64,000 bases of DNA, from the NCBI RefSeq assembly GCF_900102085.1, contig NZ_FMVM01000002.1:1-64000 (forward strand), read 5' to 3'. This DNA is from Paenibacillus polysaccharolyticus (GTDB taxonomy: Bacteria > Bacillota > Bacilli > Paenibacillales > Paenibacillaceae). The notes beneath the pieces were generated by a model. The model saw nothing but the letters and a program-made list of their open reading frames with translations, ran no database searches and was not told where the DNA came from. Position numbers and translations under genes: made by a program. Of the stretch, positions 51,443-58,807 are shown piece by piece; positions within the stretch are counted from its first letter, which is position 1, and the number at the start of each line of letters is the position of its first letter.

Positions 51443-52726
51443 TTATTCTTCCTTAATTACCGATGCTTGCACAACAGATTGCATATCAGCGCTGTACGTA
51501 CGGAATAGGCCAAGCCGCCAGAAGGCTGCACCCTTCAGATCGTAACGCTTGGCAAGTCCGAGCTTGTCCCCGACAGATGAAGGTGTCTCACTATTGATGT
51601 TGATGCCAAGCAAAATCTTTTCTTTGGGCACTCCTGCCTTGAGTGCGAGTGCAATTGCCTGATTGACCAGACTGTTCGGCTCTGCAACTTGGGCTCTAGT
51701 TCCTGCAGGATTATATTGGTAGGCCATAATGATAAGGTCATCCGCCAGCATAGCCAGTGTTTTGTAATCATACCCTTTGTAGGCGCTATTGAGCGGAGGA
51801 ACAGCCAGAGAGATGGCGATCTCTTGAGGTAGCGATTCCCTTAGCTGTTTCACATACTGATTCAGCAATTGTTGTTGCTCTACAGCGTCCAGTTTGAAGC
51901 CGAGTCCCTCAAAATCAAGCACAACCCCACCAAAGCCATACTCCTGAATGGCTGCTTGAATGCCTTCAATGGATTTTTGCCTTAAAGTGCTGTCACTCAG
52001 TACTTTAGTTAGCTCGCCATTTCCATCCAGCGCATACACCATCAAACTGGGCTGGATTTGTTGACTTGCTGCGTCAGCTACAATGGATTTAGGGGTTACT
52101 TCACCAGCGGCAGCAGGAACCTGATATTCTTTCCCTTCCAGTGTAAACGTACCATCCCGGTCAATGCGGCTCCATCCAAAAGCAACCGAATTCATAGAAG
52201 GTAACAGATCGATTTCGTGGTACGCTTTTACGGCATAGAACGCTCGGAGATGCATTTCACGTTGAGGTGACACCATAGAGACGGTTCGTGTAGCCTGATT
52301 CCAGCCTGTACGGACATCGAATTGGCTACTGAATGAACTCAGCGGAATAAGTACACGTCCTTCCCGCTGCACAGGTGCGGCAGGGAGATTCACTTTCTCT
52401 CCATTTACAGTAGCTGTCTTGCTTCCAACCTGAAGCACAACTTTCGTTGTTTTTCCTTTGGATGTGTTCACTGCGGTTATGGTCTGTGTTTTGTTGTTCC
52501 AGCTAATACCAATGCCGAGTGCTTCTCCGACCGTCCGGAATGGAACATAGGTTACTCCTTTATCAATCCGGGGTGCTGCATCAAAGGTTAAGGGTACATG
52601 ATCCAATTGAACAGAGATCGCAGGGGCTGCTTGAAGTTTGTGGGATTGAGTTGCAGGTATACTGCCCATCATGGATATTACCATGGCGGCTGCCACAGCG
52701 ATTTTTCCAGTACGTTGTATAAACAT
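51443..52726 (-). CDS. Secreted GH18-family hydrolase with copper-amine-oxidase N-domain
   Basis: 427 aa. Signal peptide (about 1-34, ending LQAAPA). Residues 35-155 are the copper amine oxidase N-terminal-like domain common in Paenibacillus wall proteins (VTYVPFRTVGEALGIGISWNNKTQTITA, VLIPLSSFSSQFDVRTGWNQATRTV). The catalytic GH18 barrel follows, with VVLDFEG (D271, E273 as acid) in place of the longer chitinase DxxDxDxE, as in YaaH/YdhD-type spore or peptidoglycan hydrolases, and later LADDLIIMAYQYNPAG. Likely cleaves peptidoglycan or spore cortex material. Its own promoter lies upstream. Confidence 0.87.
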   Translation of the reverse strand: MFIQRTGKIAVAAAMVISMMGSIPATQSHKLQAAPAISVQLDHVPLTFDAAPRIDKGVTYVPFRTVGEALGIGISWNNKTQTITAVNTSKGKTTKVVLQVGSKTATVNGEKVNLPAAPVQREGRVLIPLSSFSSQFDVRTGWNQATRTVSMVSPQREMHLRAFYAVKAYHEIDLLPSMNSVAFGWSRIDRDGTFTLEGKEYQVPAAAGEVTPKSIVADAASQQIQPSLMVYALDGNGELTKVLSDSTLRQKSIEGIQAAIQEYGFGGVVLDFEGLGFKLDAVEQQQLLNQYVKQLRESLPQEIAISLAVPPLNSAYKGYDYKTLAMLADDLIIMAYQYNPAGTRAQVAEPNSLVNQAIALALKAGVPKEKILLGININSETPSSVGDKLGLAKRYDLKGAAFWRLGLFRTYSADMQSVVQASVIKEE

Positions 52727-52794
52727 AAATAGGTGTACCTCCAGGCGTTGTGGTTTGGCGTAAATCTACCAAATTAATGAAATTTGGCAAATCT

Positions 52795-52823
52795 ATCATA
52801 ACAAAATTTTCATATTGTTCCAA
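52795..52823 (-). promoter_or_regulatory. SigA-type promoter of the GH18 gene
   Basis: On the minus strand: TTGGAA (52823-52818), 17 bp, TATGAT (52800-52795). An inverted repeat CCAAATT-N5-AATTTGG (52769-52787) lies just downstream and may be an operator. Confidence 0.6.
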
Positions 52824-52904
52824 TACAAGAAAACATAGAATCTGCATAACACAAGCTTAATGGAAAGTATAGTGGAGTATATGGTGTGAAAGGAGTGTGA
52901 CTCT

Positions 52905-53273
52905 TTGCCGAACTCTACAGGGTTTATCTACAATCCAACTTCAGGTCCGACACAGTCTACACAAATTATCGTCACTTGCATTAACGACTCACTTAATGCG
53001 CCTGTTAATGTTGAACTTGAAGTTTTTAGATGGGACACGGCACAACTGGCACGTGTTCCTATTGGTCATGATTTAGTTGAAATCTTGCCGCAAGCAACAA
53101 GGACTTTCATCTATCCGTTAATTAACGCTGCGTTTTTTGAAGTTCAAAGTGATTTCTTTAGCGCAACGAGCACCGTTATTCATGTCTATGGCGTGGATTC
53201 TACGGGTCAGATTATACAGCGCATTCTACAATCTGAAATGACGTTAATTGACCGATTCACCAATATCCCTTAA
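52905..53273 (+). CDS. Unknown beta-rich protein
   Basis: 122 aa from a TTG start, with AAGGAG 8 nt upstream. Sequence is Thr/Val/Ile-rich with alternating hydrophobic residues (STQIIVTCINDSLNAPVNVELEVFRWD, TRTFIYPLINAAFFEVQSDFFSATSTVIHVYGVD), which suggests an all-beta fold. No signal peptide, no membrane segment. It lies 19 bp before the BNR-repeat protein and is probably cotranscribed with it. I do not recognise the family. Confidence 0.65.
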   Translation: MPNSTGFIYNPTSGPTQSTQIIVTCINDSLNAPVNVELEVFRWDTAQLARVPIGHDLVEILPQATRTFIYPLINAAFFEVQSDFFSATSTVIHVYGVDSTGQIIQRILQSEMTLIDRFTNIP

Positions 53274-53292
53274 AAGAAAAGAGGTGAAGAAA

Positions 53293-54525
53293 ATGGCCGT
53301 TGTAAATATTACTGGTGCTTTGGCGGGAAATCAGTTTGAACCCTCTATTGCAGTAAATATTTTAAATCCTAATATTATGTGTGTTGTTGCTGTAGACACC
53401 AGTACGGGACCAACGTTAACAGGATTTTATCGCTCCATCGACGGTGGAACGACATGGTCCACAACGGTTCTTCCGCAACCCGCAGGCTATTCAGGGGCGG
53501 AAGCACCAACCATCGACTATACGTTTCCGAGCACTTTTATCGTCACGGTGCATGTGTTTAACGGGATTAATGACGGGACCATTGTAAGCTATACTTCATT
53601 TGATGACGGTGCAACTTGGCAGCCGCCTGTCATTGTACAATTAGGATTTGGAACAATCGTGCATAATGATGAACCTTTCATTGCTGTAGATCGCTCTCCT
53701 GGCAGTCCATATCGAGGCCATGCGTATGTAGGTTATACACCACTTGCAACAACTTCTTCTGCTATTTTTACTCAAAGATCTGTTGATCAAGGAATCTCGT
53801 GGGAACCCCCGGATCGACAATCGAGTCCTCGTGGAATTCATGACCGGGCAGCTTTGGCCGTTGGTTTCTCCGGCGAAGTCTACGCAGGGTATATCATTAC
53901 AGGGCCAGCCAGCCCTTCGGCATTGATACGCATATCGTATGATGGCGGAATTAATTATCAACCGCCCATAGAACGGCAGTCTACGTTCATATCTTCCGTT
54001 GTGCCGGCGCCATCGCCCCTCCCTGTGCCTAACTATAATTTTCGAGTGCAGACCAATCTGAGTTTGGCAGCAGACATATCCATTGGACCGAACAGCGGCA
54101 CCGTTTATGCCGTATGGAATGACGCTCGCGCGGGGTATACCGATGTTTTGCTTTGTGAATCTCCCGATGGACTTCTTTGGTCAGATCCGATAAGCATTAC
54201 TAGCGCACCGCCAGGTACACAGAACTTTTTTCCTGCCATCACGGTGTCTCCATTTGCTGGAACCATTCGGGTAATCTATTACTCCAATCAAATTGACGGG
54301 TTCCTGCTTGATGTTTTTGTTGCCGAGTCCTTTGATGGCGGAGCAAGCTTCAGTAATCGCCGGCTAACAACGACCTCCTTTAATCCGAATGGTGTTTCTC
54401 CAGTGCCAACCGTTCTAATCGGCGACTATATTACAGCAGCTACATATGCTCCGGATAACCTGGCTGCCGTGTGGATGGCTACTACACCTCCGACAGGTAA
54501 GCTGGATGTTTATTTCGGAAATTAG
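53293..54525 (+). CDS. BNR/Asp-box repeat beta-propeller protein (sialidase-like fold)
   Basis: 410 aa. At least five Asp-box type motifs (S-D-G-TW pattern): SIDGGTTW, SFDDGATW, SVDQGISW, SYDGGINY, SFDGGASF. They are spaced as in a six-bladed sialidase-type propeller. Sialidase catalytic residues (Arg triad, Tyr-Glu) cannot be assigned, so enzymatic function is doubtful. No signal peptide, although such proteins are usually extracellular. ATG 53293 has GAGGTG upstream; the frame from 53248 overlaps the preceding gene. Could be a spore-surface or structural protein. Confidence 0.75.
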   Translation: MAVVNITGALAGNQFEPSIAVNILNPNIMCVVAVDTSTGPTLTGFYRSIDGGTTWSTTVLPQPAGYSGAEAPTIDYTFPSTFIVTVHVFNGINDGTIVSYTSFDDGATWQPPVIVQLGFGTIVHNDEPFIAVDRSPGSPYRGHAYVGYTPLATTSSAIFTQRSVDQGISWEPPDRQSSPRGIHDRAALAVGFSGEVYAGYIITGPASPSALIRISYDGGINYQPPIERQSTFISSVVPAPSPLPVPNYNFRVQTNLSLAADISIGPNSGTVYAVWNDARAGYTDVLLCESPDGLLWSDPISITSAPPGTQNFFPAITVSPFAGTIRVIYYSNQIDGFLLDVFVAESFDGGASFSNRRLTTTSFNPNGVSPVPTVLIGDYITAATYAPDNLAAVWMATTPPTGKLDVYFGN

Positions 54526-54540
54526 CTGGACATATAAAAG

Positions 54541-54587
54541 CCCCAAACCTGTAGTCTACAATACAGATGTAGATTACAGGTTTGGGG
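54541..54587. terminator. 20-bp perfect-stem hairpin between convergent genes
   Basis: Arms 54541-54560 and 54568-54587 (CCCCAAACCTGTA... / ...TACAGGTTTGGGG) pair over 20 bp with one G-T pair and a 7-nt loop. There is no T-run on the plus side; on the minus side CTTTTATAT follows. It probably terminates both convergent transcripts. Confidence 0.6.
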
Positions 54588-54624
54588 GCGCTAAGCATTA
54601 CATACGAGACCTTAATCTTAAACA

Positions 54625-55050
54625 TTAATCCGAAACGATAAATCCGTCGAAGCTTTCAGGACCTACCCGGACCGTACCAAGCAGATTGGTACTGATAAAA
54701 GCGGTGTAGGTGATTTGCGGAGTTACAGGCGGATTATAATCATTGGCGGAAAAAATGATGACTTCAGGTACAAGCAATCCGTTCAGACCATACGTGTGAT
54801 TGGCTGAATATATGAGAGGATCTGTTGCAACCGTGCCACGGACAATCGTAATTCGGACTTGGAAGAGAGCGAGTGGAAGCTGAACTGTAATCGTTCCTTT
54901 CATAGAAACTCTGGGATTAGGACCTGCCCCAGCAGTTAGTAACCCGATCTGTGCAAATAATGTAGGGGTATTAATGACGGGAATAGGAATGGCAATGGAA
55001 TTAAATGTAGCTGCATTCAGCGATATCCTTGCATCAAGTAGTTGGGTCAT
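54625..55050 (-). CDS. Unknown beta-rich protein, possible surface/spore-coat type
   Basis: 141 aa. Start at 55050 with AAGGAGG 8 nt upstream; the frame reaches to 55101 but without a ribosome site. Low in charge, rich in Ile/Val/Pro/Ala (ATFNSIAIPIPVINTPTLFAQIGLLTAGAG, GTITVQLPLALFQVRITIVRG). Alternating pattern suggests a beta-sandwich of the sort found at the C-terminus of exosporium and phage-like proteins, but I cannot name a family. No signal peptide. Convergent with the BNR gene. Confidence 0.65.
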   Translation of the reverse strand: MTQLLDARISLNAATFNSIAIPIPVINTPTLFAQIGLLTAGAGPNPRVSMKGTITVQLPLALFQVRITIVRGTVATDPLIYSANHTYGLNGLLVPEVIIFSANDYNPPVTPQITYTAFISTNLLGTVRVGPESFDGFIVSD

Positions 55051-55260
55051 ATGATATTCCTCCTTCACATTCAGATAGAATACTATATTCAATGAGGTCA
55101 CATTCGCATGGACGAGCGCTCAGGACTAGCCAAATTAGGAAAGTTAGATGGAGTATTAAAGCACTTTTGAACGTATGTTTTGACACATCAAGAACGAAAT
55201 GAGAAAATACGTTTCTATGATATGAAGAAAAAAATAATTTGAAGTTGGAGGCATAACGAG

Positions 55261-55569
55261 ATGAACCAGCGTTTTAAAATAACGAGATCGATGCAGGAAA
55301 ACAATCCGGAACAACATATTTCTTTGGAAGAGTGCAGCACATATTTTGCTACCAAGCCGGAGTTTACTTACTCCACAGTACTAAATATCGTTGGTGCGGA
55401 GAGCACGATGACCATTGAGGGTGACTTTTTTATGTGGGAGCATGAAGGACAACAATACCCATTCCGATTGTATATGGGAGAGTTGTACGTTGCTATTTCG
55501 AATGAAGCGATTGTTCCGGTTATGATGGAAGCGGCATCGCAGTTGCATGCGGATATTGTAGAGGGATAG
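55261..55569 (+). CDS. Small protein of unknown function
   Basis: 102 aa with GGAGG before ATG 55261. Acidic, mixed alpha/beta pattern: SLEECSTYFATKPEFTYSTVLNIVGAESTMTIEGDFFMWEHEGQQYPFRLYMGELYVAISNEAIVPVMMEAASQLHADIVEG. No signal peptide, membrane segment or known motif. The gene stands alone. The strong ribosome site and normal composition support that it is real. Confidence 0.65.
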   Translation: MNQRFKITRSMQENNPEQHISLEECSTYFATKPEFTYSTVLNIVGAESTMTIEGDFFMWEHEGQQYPFRLYMGELYVAISNEAIVPVMMEAASQLHADIVEG

Positions 55570-55692
55570 TTGTCTTGTGCTCCGAGTCGTACGATGAGCC
55601 AAGCTGAAAGAGGAGAACCTCTATATTTCGACAAAATAATTAGCAGTAAACATCATACTCCATTGGTTAAATGAGACTAAAATACCATTTTA

Positions 55693-55714
55693 TTTACAAT
55701 TTTTAAATTGTAAA
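55693..55714. promoter_or_regulatory. Long palindrome upstream of the lipase gene
   Basis: TTTACAATTT-TT-AAATTGTAAA is a perfect 22-bp palindrome. Outer matches (ATACCA to the left, TGTGGGTAT to the right, then GAGA / CTC) extend it to about 55672-55726. It ends 9 bp before the ribosome site. Could be an operator or a leader-RNA hairpin that affects translation. Confidence 0.5.
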
Positions 55715-55749
55715 ATGTGGGTATCTCATTTCACAGGAGGATGATCTGA

Positions 55750-56355
55750 TTGAAAAGGTTAAGACCACTGCTAATTGTTTTGATGAGTGCGATTTTTGCT
55801 TTTGCTTTACCAGGAATTGGGCAGAGTACGACAGCTTCTGCTGCCACTGCGCGGACACCCATTGTTTTTGTTCATGGATTGACAGGCTCAGACAGTAATT
55901 TTGCCTTAATCGAAAGGTATCTGCGCGGTGAAGGATGGTCGAATAATGAGCTATTTGCCATTGATCTCCCGAGCAAAGCAGGGAATCAATTGTTAAATTC
56001 TGCGGCGATCAGCCGATTTGTGGACGATGTTCTTCGCCAAACGGGACATTCCAAAGTTCATATCGTTGCACATAGCATGGGCGGAGCTAACAGCCTGTAT
56101 TATATATTGAACCGCGGAGGCATAGATAAGGTGGATAAATTGATTACGCTGGGTGGGGCGAATCGGTTGACAACGAACAGCGCACCAAGCGGCATTAAAG
56201 TTACCTCAATCTACTCCACCAGCGACACCATTGTTTCGCCTCTTTTATCCAGACTGGACGGGGCAAACAATATTTCCGTTAGTCTGGTAACTCATATCGG
56301 ATTGCTCTATAACTCAAGGGTAAATGCATTGATTAAGGCCGCACTCATCGAATAG
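55750..56355 (+). CDS. Secreted lipase, B. subtilis LipA type (class I.4)
   Basis: 201 aa, TTG start with AGGAGG 9 nt upstream. Signal peptide to about residue 32 (ASA-ATA). The mature enzyme is about 170 aa, as in the small lid-less lipases LipA/EstA. PIVFVHGLTGSDSNF gives the oxyanion segment, AHSMGG holds S109, in which the first Gly of the lipase pentapeptide is Ala as in the Bacillus group. Asp in STSDTIVSP and His in LVTHIGLLYN complete the triad. It would hydrolyse medium-chain esters outside the cell. Confidence 0.92.
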   Translation: MKRLRPLLIVLMSAIFAFALPGIGQSTTASAATARTPIVFVHGLTGSDSNFALIERYLRGEGWSNNELFAIDLPSKAGNQLLNSAAISRFVDDVLRQTGHSKVHIVAHSMGGANSLYYILNRGGIDKVDKLITLGGANRLTTNSAPSGIKVTSIYSTSDTIVSPLLSRLDGANNISVSLVTHIGLLYNSRVNALIKAALIE

Positions 56356-56405
56356 CTGTGGTTGAAGAACTTATATACTCATCCTATATTAGCGGTATTA
56401 ACAAG

Positions 56406-56434
56406 ACTGACCACTCCTGGTCAGTCGTTTTTTT
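56406..56434 (+). terminator. Terminator after lipase
   Basis: ACTGACCA-CTCC-TGGTCAGT followed by CG and seven T. The 300-bp gap 56356-56655 holds this hairpin and a second one at 56499; no gene is supported there. Confidence 0.9.
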
Positions 56435-56498
56435 GTTCAAGAGTAAGTTGATGCTTACAACCAAGGAAGTGGAAAGATCAAAAAACAACCAAAGGATG

Positions 56499-56534
56499 GA
56501 ACAAGGACGCATGATCACGTCGTTGTTCTTTTTA
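56499..56534 (+). terminator. Second hairpin with T-run before the LytTR operon
   Basis: GAACAAGGACG / CGTCGTTGTTC (one mismatch), 8-nt loop, then TTTTTA. It lies about 70 bp after the lipase terminator with no gene in between. It may be a back-up terminator or the end of a small RNA. A weak promoter (TTAACG, 17 bp, TAGTAT) starts at 56581. Confidence 0.5.
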
Positions 56535-56655
56535 CGTTTGCCTGCATTTCAGGGTAGTGTAAATGCTTTTCAATCCATTCTTAACGATCTGAGCGTGATA
56601 AGATAGTATATTAGAATGAATAAAAACGGTTTGTGTTCGAGAAAGGCGGGATGAA

Positions 56656-57396
56656 ATGTATCAGGTAGCGATATGTGACGACGATGAGCAGCAACGAGAA
56701 TTGATGAGACATATGCTGACAGCGTTCTCGCTCAAAACCAATATCGAGTTTCATATCACCATGTTCAGTTCAGGAGAACAACTCCTGGCTCATTATAAGG
56801 ATCAGAGAGAGACGTTTCACCTGCTTATTCTGGATGTAGAGATGGGTGGGTTGAATGGCATACAGACGGCACAGGAAATCAGAAAACTCAAGATCATGGA
56901 TGTGCAGATCATGTTTTTGACCAGTTATCCCGAGTATATGGTCCAAAGTTTCGATGTGATGACGTTCCAATATTTGATCAAACCGATTCAAGAGGCTGTG
57001 CTGGAAGAGAAGCTGGTCAAACTGCATCAGTATTATCAAGCTATGGATAAAAAGTATCTGGTGATTAAATCGGATTACGATGATTTGATGTTGAAATATG
57101 AAGATATTTTATGGATTGAGGTGATTAAAAGCCTCACGGTTAAAAACAAACTAAAGGTAATTACTCGTGATAACTCTTATGAAACGAAAGGTATTCTATC
57201 GGCTTATGCTGCAACGCTGACAGAGCATGGTTTTATGCAAATTCACCGATCCGTGCTTATTAATCTAATGCATGTACACAAGTTCACGGGGGCACAAGTC
57301 ACGATGCTGGATGGAACCTCTCTGCCGATAGGTCGTTCCAAAATCAAAGAAGTCAAGGATACGTATACCAAATATATGATCATGAGGGTTCAATAA
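56656..57396 (+). CDS. LytTR-family response regulator (AgrA/ComE-like)
   Basis: 246 aa. Receiver with DDDEQQ (residues 8-13), phospho-acceptor D60 in HLLILDVEMGGLNGIQ and lysine in YLIKPIQ. C-terminal LytTR DNA-binding domain: YEDILWIEVIKSLTVKNKLKVITRDNSYETKGILSAYAATLTEHGFMQIHRSVLINLMHV and LPIGRSKIKEVKDTY. It is separated from the kinase by one base. The pair resembles quorum-sensing AgrAC/ComDE systems, but no precursor peptide or AgrB-like protease lies in the neighbourhood. Confidence 0.92.
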   Translation: MYQVAICDDDEQQRELMRHMLTAFSLKTNIEFHITMFSSGEQLLAHYKDQRETFHLLILDVEMGGLNGIQTAQEIRKLKIMDVQIMFLTSYPEYMVQSFDVMTFQYLIKPIQEAVLEEKLVKLHQYYQAMDKKYLVIKSDYDDLMLKYEDILWIEVIKSLTVKNKLKVITRDNSYETKGILSAYAATLTEHGFMQIHRSVLINLMHVHKFTGAQVTMLDGTSLPIGRSKIKEVKDTYTKYMIMRVQ

Positions 57397-57397
57397 A

Positions 57398-58696
57398 ATG
57401 AATATTTTGCATCTAGTACCCGTCATTTTGTTGACCCTGCTCATGACCTTTCAAGCCAATTATTACTTTGATGCTGTGCTGGGAAAATCCAGACGTAAAC
57501 CTCGCAGAACGATTTATTTTGTTGTGTTTGTCCTGCTCAATTTCTTTTATTTGGCTACGCGATTACCTTCTTTTCTTTCGACTTTGCTTGCATTGATTTT
57601 TATCTTCACTCTGGCACAATCCTACCGGGTAGAATTAAAACTGAAGATTATGTTTACGGTTATGTATGCAGCGCTGTTAACCACGGTAAATATCATTTCA
57701 GTTTATGTTTTTAGTGTGATTGACGGCATCGACTACCTGAAAGTGCCTGTCTATGGCCCGGAAGCGATATGGTTGTTCTCCAAAGTTCTGCTGCTAGGAT
57801 GCAGCATTATGTTTGTTGTGATCCCCATTGTTCATCTCATCGCCAAACGCAGGAGCTTTAGGGTGCACCATAGGTCTTATCTTTTATTTTTGATCGTTAC
57901 TGCGATTACGGTGTACCAGATCAATGTCATTTCAATATATAGCGAAAAAAATATCTTCTATATTTTTTCAGTGCTAGGCTCCCTTTTTCTAAACGTATTT
58001 ATTGTGTATGTGTTTGATAATATCGTGGAGAAGGCGCATCTCGCTCATGAGAATGAACAATTGCAGCGGCAGATGGATTACCAGGATGCTAACTACGAGA
58101 AGACCGTGCACAGTTTCAAAAGCATTAAAAGTATTATCCACGATATCAATCAGCAATTTCTATATATCGAAGAGTGTGTGAAACGTAACGAACTTGCGGC
58201 AGCAACAGAGCATATGCATGTTACGATGAACACCATTGAGCATGCGTACCAACGTGTGAATAGCGGTAATCTGGTCATTGATGCTCTCGTTACAAATACG
58301 CTAACCGTCGGGCAGGCAAACGGCATTCGAATCGATACGCGTATCAATCTCCATTCTCAACACATAGGCATTGAGCGTTATGATTTGTGCGTGGTGCTCG
58401 GAAATATTCTAGACAATGCTGTTGAAGCATCCAAGAAAGTACGGGTCGCCGAGGATCGTTATATCGTAGTATCTATTCATTCTACAGCTTCTGCTCTGGT
58501 AATCCAGATTATGAACCATACCGCCCAACCGGCAACGGATCTGAAAAGTGACAAAACGGATTCAGAATTTCATGGTTTTGGCCTGACCAATATATCCAGA
58601 ATATGTAGCAAATATGGAGGACATATGACCATTGAGCAAGGACAAGGGTCTTTTAACAATATGGTCGTTCTTCCTTACAACACAAACAACGTCTGA
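57398..58696 (+). CDS. GHKL-type sensor histidine kinase (AgrC-like)
   Basis: 432 aa. Six to seven membrane segments in the first 215 residues, then a coiled linker (AHENEQLQRQMDYQDANYEKTVHSFKSIKSIIHDINQQF) with the phospho-acceptor His in IIHDINQQ. The GHKL ATPase has VVLGNILDNAVEASKKV (N box) and GFGLTNISRICSKYGGHM. This architecture is typical of AgrC/ComD peptide-sensing kinases. It ends in a terminator and is followed by the serine hydrolase paralogue 2. Confidence 0.9.
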   Translation: MNILHLVPVILLTLLMTFQANYYFDAVLGKSRRKPRRTIYFVVFVLLNFFYLATRLPSFLSTLLALIFIFTLAQSYRVELKLKIMFTVMYAALLTTVNIISVYVFSVIDGIDYLKVPVYGPEAIWLFSKVLLLGCSIMFVVIPIVHLIAKRRSFRVHHRSYLLFLIVTAITVYQINVISIYSEKNIFYIFSVLGSLFLNVFIVYVFDNIVEKAHLAHENEQLQRQMDYQDANYEKTVHSFKSIKSIIHDINQQFLYIEECVKRNELAAATEHMHVTMNTIEHAYQRVNSGNLVIDALVTNTLTVGQANGIRIDTRINLHSQHIGIERYDLCVVLGNILDNAVEASKKVRVAEDRYIVVSIHSTASALVIQIMNHTAQPATDLKSDKTDSEFHGFGLTNISRICSKYGGHMTIEQGQGSFNNMVVLPYNTNNV

Positions 58697-58720
58697 ACTG
58701 TCGTTCAGGGGTTGTTTTTT
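58685..58720 (+). terminator. Terminator overlapping the kinase stop codon
   Basis: AACAAC...CTGAAC / GTTCAG...GTTGTT followed by a T-run. It lies across the stop codon of the kinase. Confidence 0.85.
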
Positions 58721-58807
58721 TCCATTCGGGGTTCTTTTCCGCAGGCCACGTCTTTGCCAAGTATGATGAGTTCATTCAAGTATATCGATCTGAAGGAGGA
58801 AATCTGA

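Noticed and set aside
56358-56606. 82-codon frame after the lipase
   Set aside because: Contains two intrinsic terminators and has no convincing ribosome site or protein-like composition.
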